From assembly GCA_012861695.1 (NCBI GenBank), contig JAAOOA010000122.1:112501-176500 (forward strand): a DNA stretch of 64,000 bases, in the 5' to 3' direction. The DNA comes from Trematomus loennbergii. Its lineage: Eukaryota > Chordata > Actinopteri > Perciformes > Nototheniidae. Made by a program: the position numbers and the translations under genes. This document shows, piece by piece, positions 1-12,440 of the stretch. Within the stretch, counting starts at the first letter, position 1; every line of letters starts with the position of its first letter. The notes under the pieces were generated by a model. That model did no database searches. It saw only the letters and a program-made list of their open reading frames with translations, and was not told the origin of the DNA.

Positions 1-2085
1 TTCCTTAAGTGTGTTCCATAGGTTTGTTTGCATGTAAATGGTCTGCAAAGGCTAAAATCCCTGTGTTCCCTCCAGAGGGAGTTTCTCTGAACATAGGTTC
101 AGAAGAAACCTAGAAATGGATACAGCAGGGCTTATTTTTTATAAAGTCTACTCAGTGTAGCAGTGTAGCTTTTATTTAGTATAAAGCTGCTCACTGTAGC
201 AAGAAGCCAACAAAGTTCAACTTCTGAAAACCCTGATTATCCGATGTTCATAAGTAAGCGTAATAGCATTTTGAAGATGAGCAAAGACAACTTTCACTGG
301 TTGTAAAGTTATTTAAATTGTTTGGGGGCGATTGTGAAAATATTGGAAGTCATAGATGATAAACGTTGCACCCACTCCTATGCTGTCACATGTTTTGAGC
401 TATGAAGCACATGTTGTTCAGCACTGGAGAAATGAACTCTCTACAGTTTGAAGGATGTGAATGAAGACTTTGTTATGTAATGAATTATGTAATTTCTGCT
501 TGATTCCAGCACTGAACTAGGCCATATGCTTCTAGTTTACTAAGGACACCTCTTGCTCATTTCCTGAATAAACAGTATCAAACAGAGAAAAGGTGCAACA
601 GCAAATCTCCTGTCTACTCTAATATCCTACAGATGTTTTTCTCTGATCCCTACCTGTACGTTTCCTTTTCATACTGAATTCACTCACATCATGGTCTGGC
701 AGACAGGAGAAACACTCTATGCTTCTCTTGCTGTCAAAAACCAAAGCTAAGTATCACCACCACTCTCCCCCTCTCTCACATGGGAGTCATGAGAGAGTGT
801 TCCAGCCCAGGGCCTTTCCTCTCCCAGAGAACACTTGGCTGTTGTTCATCTCTGTCTTTATGGATTGTAATGTCTTATTATTGTGTTTACAGCTGAGATG
901 GGAATCCAAAGTCCTCACCCTGCATGGTTTAACTCTTTGTGTTAGCACGTAGCATTCATGAAATGAGTGAAACGGCTGTTGAAACTTAAAGATTGAATTG
1001 AAGTACAGACTTCATTAGTTGTGCATAAAGCAAAAAGCAGGATACTATCATAAAATGTGCAACAATGATTTGTTTTAAATTCACAGGATGAGCAACATCA
1101 AAGGAAATCTACCTTTAAGAATGATTCTGCCCTTTAAAGCAGATGTGTATCTCTGTGGCGTTAGACTGTGGAATTCTTTCAAAAGATTTTGTGGGGTTTA
1201 TGAACATCTTCAGGTTTAAGAAAATGTATAAAGAAAGATGAACTAGACAGAAGATGTCAGGTTTCTCTGATGGTAGATTCTTGTGTTGACTATTGATTGT
1301 GTTTTCGGTTTATGTTACTGTTAGTATTGGTTGTACGCAGCTGTGATTAACAGACCATTGATTTTTGAGTAAGGGGTCAAATAAGACTTTCTTCTCCCTG
1401 CTCCTTTCCATCATGGGCTAACAAACTGCTTATGTGTTCATGTTTGGTTTAAAATAATTGCCATGAGTGGAATAAAACTATAATGTGAACTGTGGATAGG
1501 AGATATAAAGCAGTGTATGGGCTGCTGTGTGTGTTCCAGGGTCAGATCTGTCAGCCTTTGTTCTGCCTCACCAGAGAAGGGCACACATTGAATGCATTGA
1601 TAAATGAAACATCAATGGCTGAACTCTCAGTACGCTTCATGGTAATTGGCCGGGATCATATACTGAAATGACCCGGTTTATTCATGAGTTAGCATCTAAA
1701 CCGTTGTACAAACATGTCACCATCTCTCTCCATTTCCTCTTGTTTTATGTTTCTCTCCACCACTCCCTCCTGTTTTAGGTCTCTCTCCCATGTATCAGCT
1801 CTGGGCATGCAGCCAAAAATCAATAGCAAACACACAAACACACAGACCCTCCAGCTCTTTCTATTTCCTGTGTTAGCAGCATGCTGAGCTGAGGGTCCTG
1901 CTGGGAAAGCGAGTCCCTCCGAGCAGCAGGAGCTCTGCACATTCCCACCTGATGCATCATGGGTCAGAGAGGGGGAGCTTTCCTCTATAACAACCTGGCT
2001 GAGCTCAAATACAGATTTACAAAAGCCTGGATGAAAAAAAACAAGATGCTATACTAACACAAATAGATATTGATACCACGGTGTA
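1..2085. other. Noncoding stretch, no recognised feature
   Basis: I see no credible exon, RNA gene or mobile-element terminus here. Open frames are short and lack splice or codon support. Base composition is AT-rich and nonrepetitive, as in ordinary teleost intergenic or intronic DNA. Confidence 0.6.
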
Positions 2086-2245
2086 CACTGAGAAAACTGA
2101 AGCGTTGACTTTAACTAAATGTATTACAGTATGTCAACACATCTCACACAACTGTATTAGGGTGGTCGAAAGCAATAATATTAAGTTGAATCTATTTAAA
2201 CTTAATATTATTGCTTTCAACTAACATAAAAATCAGTTATGTCAG
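2086..2245. mobile_element. Tc1/mariner-like MITE, right end decayed
   Basis: It begins with CACTGAGAAAACTGAA directly after a TA dinucleotide. Its core is an inverted repeat around 2168-2215 (AGCAATAATATTAAG against CTTAATATTATTGCT). A better preserved copy at 29865-30077 shares the termini and the core and has TA on both sides. Here the right terminus is not clear. It is non-coding, and superfamily assignment rests on the TA target and the short termini only. Confidence 0.6.
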
Positions 2246-2299
2246 CTCTGAGTGTTAGCGATGCTTGCTAATGTAAACAAAGACCATATTACTTCCAGA

Positions 2300-2555
2300 A
2301 CACGTTGCGCATTGTTTCCGATAGCAACGTTTCTGATAGGGCCGTGGGTGTAAAGCCCGCCCACATTTCAGATATTACGTCACATCGGACGCAAATCTGG
2401 ATCAGCTCCGTTGTACCCCCGTTTTTAGAGATTAGGGTACGAGGAAAAGAGAGAGGGTTTTGTTTTCTGACACTTGAGTCTCCTTACACACCGGGGACAA
2501 TATTTATGTATAAAAGACATCAGAAAGTGCATTTTGCATGATAGGACACCTTTCA
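2300..2555. mobile_element. piggyBac-like MITE fragment (right end)
   Basis: The end around 2525-2553 (TTTTGCATGATAGGACACC) mirrors the left end near 63758, which reads TTAAAGTGGACCTATCATGC. Both look like the TTAA-flanked, piggyBac-type miniature elements common in fish. The left end is not found and the flanking TTAA is degraded. Confidence 0.45.
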
Positions 2556-2640
2556 TTTGATAATATTAGTTACTTTACAGATTCCGACTATTAGCAAACA
2601 CAAAATCTAAATAAACTCAGAAATAAACTATGCTATATAT

Positions 2641-3578
2641 CAGGGGTGGGGAACCTTTTTCCTCTCAAGGGCCATTTACATTTTTTCAACATCCTCCGAG
2701 GGCCGTACAAATTATTGACCTCTGCTTAAATACTAAAATCACAGCCCATTCATTTGGCCTTTCTTTCATGCTGTGCAAAGAAAAACCTCTTAATCCAGAT
2801 ATCTTACCATGACTCGCGTATGCATGCACGTGCACGGTTGTGGCATGACCACCAAAACAGAAAATATGGACACAAGATGTGTGAAGATTTTTTTTGAAAT
2901 GTTGAAGTTAAAAGCATCAATCTGGTGCACTTTGAGAGCAAAATTAAGAGATCTATGGACACATCTCTCAACACATATGAAACAGAACTGTAAACAGATT
3001 TTATTTTTCTTTATGATATTTTACAAATCACTCCCCTTTCAAACTGTATTCCTGTTTATTAATAACAACTTTTTTTTACTGTCATATAATATTTTATACC
3101 TGTTTACTTTATTCTCTTCTTTTTTTATAACTATAATGATCATATAAAGATGTGCTTTTACCTCACTGGTTGGAGAAAAAGCTTCTTATATTCGTTAGCA
3201 TAGCTAGCTAACCAGATGCTAATAACAACAAAGTGATTGACTGTATGATCAGTATGACAGATGAGCAGATCGCCACTGGGCTTTCAACTAAGACACAGCC
3301 ACGCAAAACTGCGGCATGTGTACGGCTCCTTATGGGTACTGGTTCTGGTGCTCTCCGTCAGAACTACACCCCTGTCAGACGAGACATATACCACGTGATG
3401 ACACGTTAGGCTCGTGTTGTGTTCAGGACCCTGACCTTAGCCAGGAAAAACAGGCACTCGCTTGTTTAATTCTTTTGCGGTCTAGATTTCTTTAATTTTT
3501 TTCTTTTTTGCATGTGTTTATAAATTACCTCGAGGGCCGTACCAAATGGTCTCGCGGGCCGGAGGTTCCCCACCCCTG
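2641..3578. mobile_element. hAT (Charlie-like) non-autonomous element
   Basis: Terminal inverted repeats are CAGGGGTGGGGAACC on the left and GGTTCCCCACCCCTG on the right. The flanking 8-mers CTATATAT and CTATATAG form a 7/8 target duplication, as expected for hAT. Subterminal GGGCCG motifs are typical of fish Charlie-type elements. The interior shares blocks with the element at 45563-48028: a stretch near 3255-3345 matches 45900-46000 reversed, and 2900-3150 matches 47400-47640 reversed. No intact transposase remains. Confidence 0.9.
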
Positions 3579-3724
3579 CTATATAGTTATAGTTAAATAG
3601 CAGCAGCAGTATATAAAGTAACAAAAAGTAGCTCATAGTACCAGCTATGATGAACATATTGCTACAAAATAAATACATCCAGTAATTTATTATATATTTT
3701 TGTGAAATGGGACATTACGCATAA

Positions 3725-3867
3725 TGAGTACTTTTACTTTTGGAACTTTAAGTATATTTTGATGCCAAATTGCCAATACTTTTGTTCTTTTACTTCATTA
3801 ATGTTATGAATGCAGGACTTGTACTTGTAACAGTATCTTTACACTGCAAGTACTTCTTCCACCACTG
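3725..3867 (-). repeat. Fragment of CAGTGGTGGAAGAAGTACT repeat
   Basis: The stretch ends in AGTACTTCTTCCACCACTG and contains repeated ACTTTTACTT-type phrases. In reverse it is the start of a very common fish non-autonomous hAT-like repeat. The opposite terminus is missing or too diverged to recognise. Confidence 0.6.
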
Positions 3868-6460
3868 ACTGATACACATCCATATGGGTGAGGTACTTCA
3901 TTCAGCCTATGAATATGTACAGACTTCTGGTTATAGACCTACAGTACTTGAGATATATACAGTATAGTGATAACATGAATGAAACCTTGTCCCACTTGGT
4001 GGTGGATGTGAGGCGTTTCTAACGCAGTGTGCATCTCTGCCAGTGAACTCAAATATAATCAAACTCAAACTAGGCAGCGCTGGTGAAATATGAGTTATGG
4101 GCTCCGGGTCCAATAGTATTTCTTTGAGTGAAATGCCCCGGATATATATGACAGCTAGGATAAGAGCTGTTTACATTCTCTAGATGCTAAAGTAATGCAC
4201 TTTGAAGTTCCTTTCTCATCTTAAGAAAAGGAGATCATGCCTTCCCACGATTCCTTGCGGCAGCACTATTTAAAGCAGCGCCGCATTCAGCTCTCAATAA
4301 CTACACTAGTGAGTAATTCCAAAGAGTCAGCTTACACAATCCAACCTGCAACTGGCTCACTGTAATGGTGTGCACTTACACTCAGGTTATTAGTGATCCC
4401 TGTTGTTTTACAAGTCAAAAGGTCTGCTGTGAAACAGGTCGACTCTCTGAGAACATATTTATCATCATTAAGTATCTGTGTATGTCAGACAAGAAACAAG
4501 AAATGTCAGATCAGAATGATCGAAGTCATTTAGAGAAAGTGTCTTCACTTATTAATGAACCTTGTTCACCTATCTGTATAACATATATTCACAGATCAGA
4601 GTTTAACTTGTGTTATTTTTGTTATTTCTATTCATAATTTAACTACATTTAAAACTAATTGTATTATCCCTGTGTATATTATCATGTGTTCTCTCTTATT
4701 CTGTTGCTACTATAACACCTGAATTTCAATAAAGGTCCATCTTATCTTATCTTAATTGGTCATGTGATGTGTTTATATTAGAAAGTAACAGTGACAGACA
4801 TTAGATTTTTCTCTCCACTGTCTATAACAGTATCAGTCTTAGTTTGCTCTTCCATATCCCCCTGTTTCACTTACATTATGTTGGTGCAAAAGAACATATT
4901 AAGTGCCACGCATAAGCCAAATGACAGTAAGTACATTTCCATAGTGATCATTTCCTTTTGCTGAATCCAAAACACTTTTCCATTGGAACAACCTCTAAGA
5001 TGCTCTAATCCCATTCCACTTCTGGACTCAGTCTGTTAAAGTTTCCAGAGCGAGTGAAGGCTGTTGAGGCTCAGTCCTCTGCTCTTTTTCACTAACACAC
5101 ATCTGGCAAACCCCTCTCCACTGCTGGCCTGCTGCTCCCACCCAACACAGAGAACTGAACAACACCACCGACAGCATGGCTGACCTTCACACTATCACCG
5201 TGCCACTAAGTTAATGGTACTACGGAAGGTGATCAGATCAAAAGGTTTGCAACTTTGGACACAATGAATGTTTCATTTTTGTGCTGCAGGGTCAATATAC
5301 TACCAGGAACTGGCACTATGGACTGGGACCAGCATAAACTGTATTTTAACAACAGTACATAATGAAAACATATTTAGAGACATTTTATTGTTTATAAGTT
5401 ATTTGCTAAGCTTCCAAAATAATCTGCAAAAGATTAAATAAAGGTAGAGGGAGGTATGTTGCAATAGAAATCCATTCACTTTGAAGAATGAATACTAGTT
5501 TCTTTATTATTACAATATTAATTTGTTCAGTTATTATCATGTCATGGTTATGAAGCTAACATGTCAAAAGAAAAAATGATGAATTCATTTCTTCTTTTTA
5601 GACTTAAGGAACGGTAGATCTTGTTTGTTTTACTTCTTATAATAAGTCGTTTTTTCATACTACATCATCTTGTTTTTTATTAGTGTTAGTAAATAAACAC
5701 ATTTTTACCTGTTTGGAGCTGTCCCATTGGCTGCTTCTTAGCTTCAGCTATTGGCTGTTGGAGCTCGGCTCCTCCCCCTTCTGCTCCAGGTCCTGCAGGT
5801 TGTCAGTGGGTTTCACAGCTGTCAGTAAAAGAAACACAAATGATAAAATGTTAAAGTGGATCATTCAATGTGTCAATGATTCAAATGACTGAGCGAAGAT
5901 CAGTTTATTGACATTATTCATCAGAACCAGCAGTGCGTACATCGCTAATGATACCTTTACTCAAGATAAAGCAGGGTCCCTTAGTCAAAGTAAATCTAGA
6001 ATCTAGCAAATCCCAAACTCAAAATAAAATAAACACAGGAACAGAGGCCCTAATGCAATCCTGTTTATTTCCTGGCAGTAAGATATAAGGAGTTAGGAAA
6101 AAGTAAATTATTATCAGCCTGTATTTATTATACTCCTCAGTCCATAATGGCCGAACATTTCCCAGAGCGACACACAGCATGCGTCATGGTTGATGGGAGT
6201 TCACCTGATGAGTTCACAGGGTGCTCTTTCACTTCCTGTGTCTACACATGGCATTTCCCTTTTATCACCGCCTTTAACATCAATGTACAGCAGCCATTAC
6301 TTATCTATTAATTATATTAGCTTTATTTGTAATGTAATGGTTAAAATACTCTTTTCACTAGCTCTGCCACTATAACCACACCTCCTTTTTGAGGCATACT
6401 TCAGTCATCACTGACTGTAGGACATTAGAAGTGAAGCAGAGGACCCGACAATGACATCCT
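3868..6460. other. Noncoding stretch, no recognised gene
   Basis: No exon or RNA gene is supported. A TATTTAAAG box near 4267 sits about 110 bases upstream of a 90-codon open frame at 4365-4637. The codons have no recognisable homology, so I do not call a gene. The only other item is the short repeat tail at 4726-4754. Confidence 0.5.
4726..4754 (+). repeat. Possible LINE/SINE 3' tail with (CTTAT)n
   Basis: An AATAAA signal is followed within ten bases by CTTAT repeats. The same arrangement occurs at 19805-19914, suggesting a shared retroposon 3' end. The family is not identified. Confidence 0.35.
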
Positions 6461-6783
6461 TTAAAGGCCCTGACACACCAGGCAGTCACCAGAGAACTCG
6501 CCGACACCCGACACCGACAGTTCCATCGACGAGTTCTCCTGCGTATTGGCCGTGTGTCGCACTGGAAATCACCGCAAAGACTTCAGCCGAGCACGTACGA
6601 ACTGCGCATGCGTGAGTGGCAATAACTCTCCTTACCAGCAGGCGGCGGTAGTGTGTATTCGTCATTCAAAAGGCAACAACCGGAAGACAGAGAAGAAGAA
6701 CAGACTGATATAAACAAACAAATAGCGTGTGCATTCCATTTTCACTCTCGTCCATCGAAAACATGTTTTAGAATATAAAAATT

Positions 6784-7612
6784 AGGGCTGTCAAGTTAAC
6801 GCGTTAATAACGCGTTAACGCAAAAAAAAATTAACGCCACTAATTATTTTAACGCGATTAACGCATGTGTATTTTTTGTCCTCGGCCGCCCCGTAGTTTC
6901 AGAGCGCATCGAGTTTAAAATACCATCTACGTGCTGATGCTGACAGCCCCGCTCCTGCCGCCCGCTTGTGGCAGACCACACTTCCACGCTCACTGGCAGG
7001 CCCGGACTGGCCATCGGGAGGACCGGGAGGGAGTGTGTATGTGTGGCGCGAGCGAGGCCACACCTTACGTGTTGTTGTTGTTAGCATCTGGTGCTAGCTA
7101 GCTGCGCTAACGGATATAAGGAGCTGTTTCAATGACATTTCGCCGACAACTGCGCCGAGCACTTGACTTTATGCAGGTAGCCAGACAGTGGGACATTGTA
7201 CGAAAAGTCAGCGCACTCAGCACGGATAGTACGCGCTACATGATTGCAGCGTCCAGGCAGCACACGTTCGAGCATATATGCCTTGAGCGGCACATAGCTC
7301 CAATGTATGAGGTGTGAACACACACACACAGTATTATTGTATGAGAGAGGTTCCAGGTTGAATTGAGGCGAATATTTGTAATGTTCAGAGGTTGTTGTGT
7401 TTAATATTCATCAGAATATTTGTCATTGTTCAAATGATAATAAACAAACATATAAAGCATATTTGTCCACTCATATGTTGATAAGAGTATTATCCCTCTA
7501 AGGTACATTTAGAACAGATAAAAAATGTGCGATTAATTTGCGATTAATCGCGATTAACTATGGACAATCATGCGATTAATCGCGATTAAATATTTAATCG
7601 ACTGACAGCCCT
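6784..7612. mobile_element. hAT element, AGGGCTGTCA termini, ZBED-type
   Basis: Termini AGGGCTGTCAAGTTAACGCG and GACTGACAGCCCT are inverted. Subterminal repeats of TTAACGCG and CGATTAATCGCG are characteristic of a widespread hAT family. Flanks are AT-rich and give only an imperfect 8-bp duplication (about 6 of 8). The interior keeps a piece of transposase at 7132-7317. It sits inside the TTAA-flanked element at 6465-8130. Confidence 0.85.
7132..7317 (+). pseudogene. hAT transposase fragment (ZBED-like)
   Basis: The 61-codon frame contains LSTDSTRYMIAASRQ followed by FEHICLERH. This resembles the segment of ZBED-type hAT transposases where an STDSAxNMxAAAR motif precedes FEHxxCxAH. The normal family protein is about 600-700 residues, so this is roughly a tenth of it and lacks the BED finger, the catalytic acidic residues and the C-terminal dimerisation region. 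It lies inside a hAT element with matching termini, so it is best read as the decayed core of the parent transposase. It cannot be active. Family identification is from recall of the motif, not a search. Confidence 0.65.
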
Positions 7613-8379
7613 AAAAAATACATGAATGATGAAATGAGCACATAAAGTGCAGACATACTATAAAATCACAGTTAATAGACCTGCATCTGATGATCGCAGT
7701 GTTCTGGCGGGTGTGTAGTTTATTGAGTCAGCAATGTAATAATGGCCACTTCTTGCTAAATTTACGATGAGATGAAAAACCGGACTTGACCAAACAAATC
7801 ACAGAGCTCTCAGCAGAGGACAGCCGGGGACGCTCCCGCCAATATCAGAGATGTCCCTGCTATGTGTGGGAGGTAAGAGAGGACATTTAAGGGCTATGTT
7901 TGATGTCTTTAAGTATCACTGGTGTTAGCTGCTGTCCTGTGCCTTAATCGTTGTTTACGTCCCTCACTTCCGTTTCGCTTCTCATTTGCTAGCTGAACAG
8001 CTGATCAGAGTGGTTTCTTGGCCCGATAGCTTGTGTCCGACCGTGAAAGGCCAAATTGACTTTGGGCGACAAGGAACCCGTTTCGCCCAACAACGCAAGA
8101 CGGCCGATATCGGCCTGGTGTGTAGGGGCCTTAACAGAATAAATGGTCACCTTCCCATGCATGAAGGTGCTCTCTACAGGCAGTGTCAACCCTAACTGAT
8201 TCTACTCATTCTCCGGTCATCTGTGTGGTTTTACACATTTCAACTTCTCATTTTTTTCCACCCATATGGTCTTATTTCTTTTCAGTTGTTACCACTGCGT
8301 AGCTTTTCCTGGTTTGAATCTTGATCAAATTCCATTCTTTTACCAGCTGACCTCATCTCTTGGCCCTGCACTGATTGGT

Positions 8380-9412
8380 TCTCCGTTAAGCCCCATGCCC
8401 CCGGTACCGGGGCAAAACGCAACATCTTGCAAGAAACAGCGTCTGAGGGCTTCTTACCATTTAACAAACTATGAATGTGTCATACCCACTTAACGGGAAG
8501 AAACTCAGCTATCAGACAATATTAACCATTTCTAGCTAAACAAAACACAAGGGTAATAACAAGCCTCTGAATTAGCCTTGAGCGGAAAAATGCTAACGCA
8601 TTTAGTACAGAACTCACGGTTAATCCAATGTCTCTGTGTCACTATGAAAGGATTACTGATAATCCATCTTCATATTTATGGCAATAACTGAGTTTTCATA
8701 TAGCTGCTATGATAGCTACGAGAGTGTATGACAGCTTCCGGTTTTGGGCATTCAGGCTGCGCATCACTCATTCACCAATGGGTAATGTTTAGATGGATTT
8801 TAGGAACTTCCCCTCGATTCTATTGGCTCTAACGGTTAAAAAGAGATGTCAATCATCAAAATCGACCAAGGGGGGCCAGAGATATGGAAATCCACCCAAA
8901 TGACCAGAAGTGGGTTTTCTTTTTCTAAATCTCTCTAAAAAGGTGAAATGTCAATTGTTTTTAGGGATGGGTACAGAGCCCCGGTATTAACGGGCCCCGG
9001 GGCTGAATATTAAAGACCGTGGTACCGTTAAGCTCCGACGTTATCGGTCTTTTTTATCGGTACTGGAGACATGTAAAAATATATGTCCTACTTGTTTTGC
9101 ATCAATCTTGATACAGGGTACTTATATGTTATAGTTTGGATTCCTAAAGCTTTTAGTCTCCGATCCCTCATTCAAGGGTGGTTTTCACTATAAGTAATGT
9201 TTTTTTCTTTACTATGTTCAATCTGAATTTACTTTAAAATTTAAAAAATCTATATTGATTCTGACTTTTCTACATCCAACTCACAGGTTTATCATTGCTT
9301 TGAGAAAAAAGATTATTAATTTACCCCTTTTAGAAGTGAAGATATAGTCATTTGTTCTGGGAATGTCATTTTCGAGCCTGAGACCTTAAAAACAGGCTTG
9401 GGGCTTAACAGG
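8380..9412. mobile_element. TTAA-bounded repeat with TTAAGCCC ends
   Basis: The right end is GGGGCTTAACAGG followed by TTAA (9413-9416); the left end is a degraded TCCGTTAAGCCCC. Related copies lie at 39182-39690 (reversed), 59017-59520 and 60080-60622. The shared part includes GTGTATGACAGCTTCC near 8730. TTAA at a terminus suggests a piggyBac-like origin, but no transposase is present. The open frames inside lack homology. Confidence 0.6.
8962..9076. mobile_element. Fragment with TAGGGATGGGTAC start (hAT-like)
   Basis: This block interrupts the repeat at 8380-9412 relative to its reversed relative at 39182-39690. It starts TAGGGATGGGTAC and is rich in GGTACC-type palindromes, like a common fish hAT-type miniature element. 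The far terminus is not preserved. Confidence 0.4.
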
Positions 9413-9419
9413 TTAATGA

Positions 9420-9744
9420 CTCAGTGTAGTGGTCCAGATGGTCCCTCAGTGGGAGCTGGAGTCCCACCAAATGACCTGCTAGCTGTCCTACAGCTACACA
9501 GCAGCAACACACACACAGCTTTCACTACTGTACACTCCTCAGTAGGAAACAACCCTTATCACTCGAACCGCCAGAGGTCGCTCTATACCTAAAACCGCCA
9601 ACGGGTCAAATGTACCCACTATTGATTTTCAAGGTACAATGTTCTTTTATTTATCATGTAGAACAGTGAGTTTTGATTGCACAGGGATGACACTTATACC
9701 AATAGAATCTGTGGACTCGATTTGTTCAAGTTTACAATAGTACG
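9420..9744. other. Noncoding stretch, nothing recognised
   Basis: This short unique stretch lies between the TTAA-bounded repeat and the L1 tail. It contains no supported feature. Confidence 0.5.
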
Positions 9745-10465
9745 TCCTGTTCCAGGCTCAACCTTATACAACTAAAAGTTGTCCACCGTATCTATTACAC
9801 CAACTCTAAACTCTCCAAAATATACCCTAATGTCATGCCATTTTTGGAGTACTACCTGGCCACTGAATGATGAGGAGGAAAACTAAAGACAGTATAGCCT
9901 TTGCATCTATTTTAGCACGTAGAAGAATACTCCTAGAATGGAAATCTTCAATACCACCTTAAGCATCTCTATGGCTCAAAGATCTAATGATGTACCTGAA
10001 CTTGGAGAAGATTAAATATAACCTGAGGGGCTCTTCAGAACTATTTGAATCTGTCTGGGGCTCTGTGATAGCCTAAGCTGAACTTAAGACACTAAATTAA
10101 GAAGAAAGGGGGGACTATGAATGTATGTTTTTTTTGTTTTGTTTTTCTTTATATACATGTACGTACGTGCATGTGTATATGTGTGTAGGTATGTACATAT
10201 ATATATGTGTATGTGTATATGTGGGTATACATATGTGAGTATATGGGTACATGTATTATTGTTATTATTCTTATTTCCTTATCTATACATTTTTTTTTAC
10301 ATTATCTTTTACATTACTTTATTTTTACCTATATATATATCTATTTATTTATTTACTTTACTAGCTAGGAGCGGGAGGGGAGGGGGGGGGGGGGAAGGGA
10401 AAAATATTGACTGTATAAATGTAAACTCATTGTGCCTGACTCAATAAAAACAAAATTGAAAGGGA
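9745..10465 (+). pseudogene. L1-type LINE, 3' end of ORF2 plus 3' UTR
   Basis: Two frames carry the C-terminal end of an L1-like ORF2. At 9751-9870 the reading includes LKVVHRIYYTNSKLSKIYP, as in the thumb-side region of fish L1 (Swimmer-type) reverse transcriptases. At 9900-10076, in another frame, it includes ILLEWKSSIPP, then an in-frame stop, then LKDLMMYLNLEKIKYNLRG. The frames differ by a shift and one contains a premature stop, so the copy is dead. A T-rich and TATA-rich 3' region with a poly-G run (about 10380-10393) leads to AATAAA at 10443. Only the last part of a several-kilobase element is present, which fits 5' truncation on integration. Confidence 0.75.
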
Positions 10466-11474
10466 ACGGACTCAAGGACAAATAGAAAAAAGAAAGCTGA
10501 ATGCCAGTGAGTTAATGACACGTTTTGGACTGGATTGTGTTGGGATAATAATGTTTCTGGTCGACTTTAATACAGCTGCCAGATAGTTAGTACTCAAATC
10601 TGTATTCCTTGGACAAAGTTGCTGGAGAATTTACATAAATCCCTACTAAAATAGAACTCTTCAATTTTTGTGAATTTGGCTTCAGATATTAAAGCTTTAA
10701 AACCATTTGTGCCGTGTTCAGTTTGTTAGAGTCACCAGAACATTGGGAAACAGCAGATGTCAGAACTATCTGTGTGTGCATGTGTGTGTGACAGGGGCTT
10801 TTCCAGCTCACTGATAATGGCTCCTCCAGCCGGACTCAGCAGTATTAAACACACACGTTACGTCACTGGTGTGTTCATGTTCCTATAGAACACAGTGTTC
10901 TGGACTGGCTTGTGGCTGCCGTTGCTCAGCCTCCCTCTGTTCAGAGTCAGACCTCTTTACTAAACGTCTCTGCCTATCCCCTCCCTGATGCCGTGTCTTA
11001 TTAACATCTTAGACACACTCAAATATTCTGTTAGTACTGTTATGGGGGGATATTAGAAGACTCTTATCAGTTTTATTTGAAAGGAATGCAACATAAAAAG
11101 GTGCAAGCATGGCATGTCTAGCTGTAGTCTGAAAGAAAGGAAGCCCATACACCACATTGGGATCAGAGCATGATTGACTTTGGGTGTAAAGATAAGGGTT
11201 CCCTCCTGAGAAGCGATTATGAGAAAGTTCTCAGAGGAGCGGCTTACAGAATGAGAATGCTGTAAGCTATCTCTCTCTTTCTACCATACTCGCCATTGTT
11301 AAACCCAACATGCACATGAGATATAACTTTAGCTAAATCTTAAAAATACATGTAATAAAGATGTTTACTGCAGGAGCGGCAGGTTAACCCAGGACAGGCA
11401 GGCTGCAGGGCTCACAGAACACTGAGTGTGGGGTGAATGAAAAACATTAGAAAACTTTTCCAGGTTTTTATTAA
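10466..11474. other. Noncoding stretch, nothing recognised
   Basis: Unique sequence with no exon, RNA gene or element terminus that I can support. Confidence 0.5.
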
Positions 11475-11660
11475 ATTACATGTTACTTGTTAGACGCTTT
11501 TATCCAAAGCGACTTACATACTCAATACTGTGGGCAATCCCCACAGGAGCAATTTGGGGTGAAGTGTCTCAGGGACACGACATGCTGACTGCAGGGGGGT
11601 TTGAACCTGTGACCCCCTGATCCGAACACCAACGCACAACCCACTGCACCACACGCCTCC
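11475..11660 (-). mobile_element. tRNA-derived SINE
   Basis: On the minus strand the 5' end reads like a tRNA: an A-box-like TGGTGCAGTGGG near 11645 and a B box GGTTCAAACCC near 11605. It is followed by a body with TCCCTGAGACACTTCACC and the very common fish tail GTCGCTTTGGATAAAAGCGT near 11500. This is the architecture of teleost tRNA-head SINEs of the HE1/V-SINE type. It is too diverged from a functional tRNA to be a tRNA gene. Confidence 0.8.
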
Positions 11661-11852
11661 CTAAATCCACTACAAGAACAATAAAAACACTAAGGTAGAT
11701 TCACTTTATAAATAATTTCACATAAATAGGACTACACACTGCTGACAATTAACTGGCCCATTGGTCAATGTAACTATTTAACTGCTATCTTTAAGACTCA
11801 ACAACCTAGGTCGTACCAAAAAATATCAGGTACAACTATGCACGTTTGTTAA

Positions 11853-12277
11853 AGGGGCCCTATACTGATCACTTTCAGGTACATATCAGTATGTAGTGTC
11901 TCTACTGTGACATGTCTCCATGCTTTAATGTTCAAAAAGCTCTTTATTTGTCTCATACTGTCTGTGCTGCAGCACTCTTTTCACCCTCTGTCTGAAACCA
12001 GAGCCCAGTCTGCTCTGATTGGTTAGCTGCCGGCTCTGTTGTGATTAATCAACCGCTTAGAGATGTCCAGCCCTTAGCCAATAACGTATAATGTGTTGGA
12101 GTGTCAGCCAATAGAAGCGCGAGTGTTACAGTGATGTCACTATGTCCTAGAAGTTAACAAAGGAGTTCAATGGAGGTGCTTCAGGCGGGGGGGGGGGAGT
12201 GTGTGGGAGAGACACAAAAACATATAAAACACACTGCAGGAAAGGGAAAAACCCCTAAAAAGTGTATTAGGGCCCCT
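11853..12277. mobile_element. piggyBac-like MITE
   Basis: Termini AGGGGCCCTATA and TATTAGGGCCCCT are inverted and flanked by TTAA on both sides (11849-11852, 12278-12281). The 425-bp length and TTAA target are as expected for a piggyBac-type miniature element. Fragments of the same family are seen at 24612 and 55965. No coding capacity. Confidence 0.85.
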
Positions 12278-12440
12278 TTAAGAGTAGAGTTGTGTGGTTC
12301 TATGCCGTAGAAATCTCAGAGAGCAACAGTTCACCATCAGAGTCGCCCAGAGAGATGATGAATTATTCACACTGTCCTCTGCAGAGACATCGGAGCAAAG
12401 TCATCGCTGCCTCCTCCCTCCCCATCCTCTCTATCCCTTA

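Larger units (their letters stand above)
6465..8130. mobile_element. TTAA-flanked MITE with GACACACC termini (Harbinger- or piggyBac-like)
   Basis: TTAA lies on both sides (6461-6464 and 8131-8134). The ends are inverted: AGGCCCTGACACACCAGGC on the left and GCCTGGTGTGTAGGGGCC on the right. The flank could be a 4-bp TTAA duplication (piggyBac-like) or a 3-bp TTA/TAA one (PIF/Harbinger-like), and sequence alone does not decide. The subterminal GC-rich CGAC repeats (CGACACCCGACACCGAC) are typical of this fish family. A hAT element is nested at 6784-7612, so the host element is the older of the two. No transposase of its own is visible. Confidence 0.75.

Noticed and set aside
4230..4637. TATA-like TATTTAAAG followed by a 90-codon frame
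   Set aside because: Tempting as a small gene, but the frame shows no homology and the downstream AATAAA is tied to a retroposon-like tail.
10121..10447. 108-codon Tyr/Val-rich frame
   Set aside because: Falls in the TA/GT-rich 3' untranslated region of the L1 remnant.
11595..11660. tRNA-like A and B boxes
   Set aside because: They belong to a SINE head: no intact cloverleaf, and followed by the SINE body and tail.
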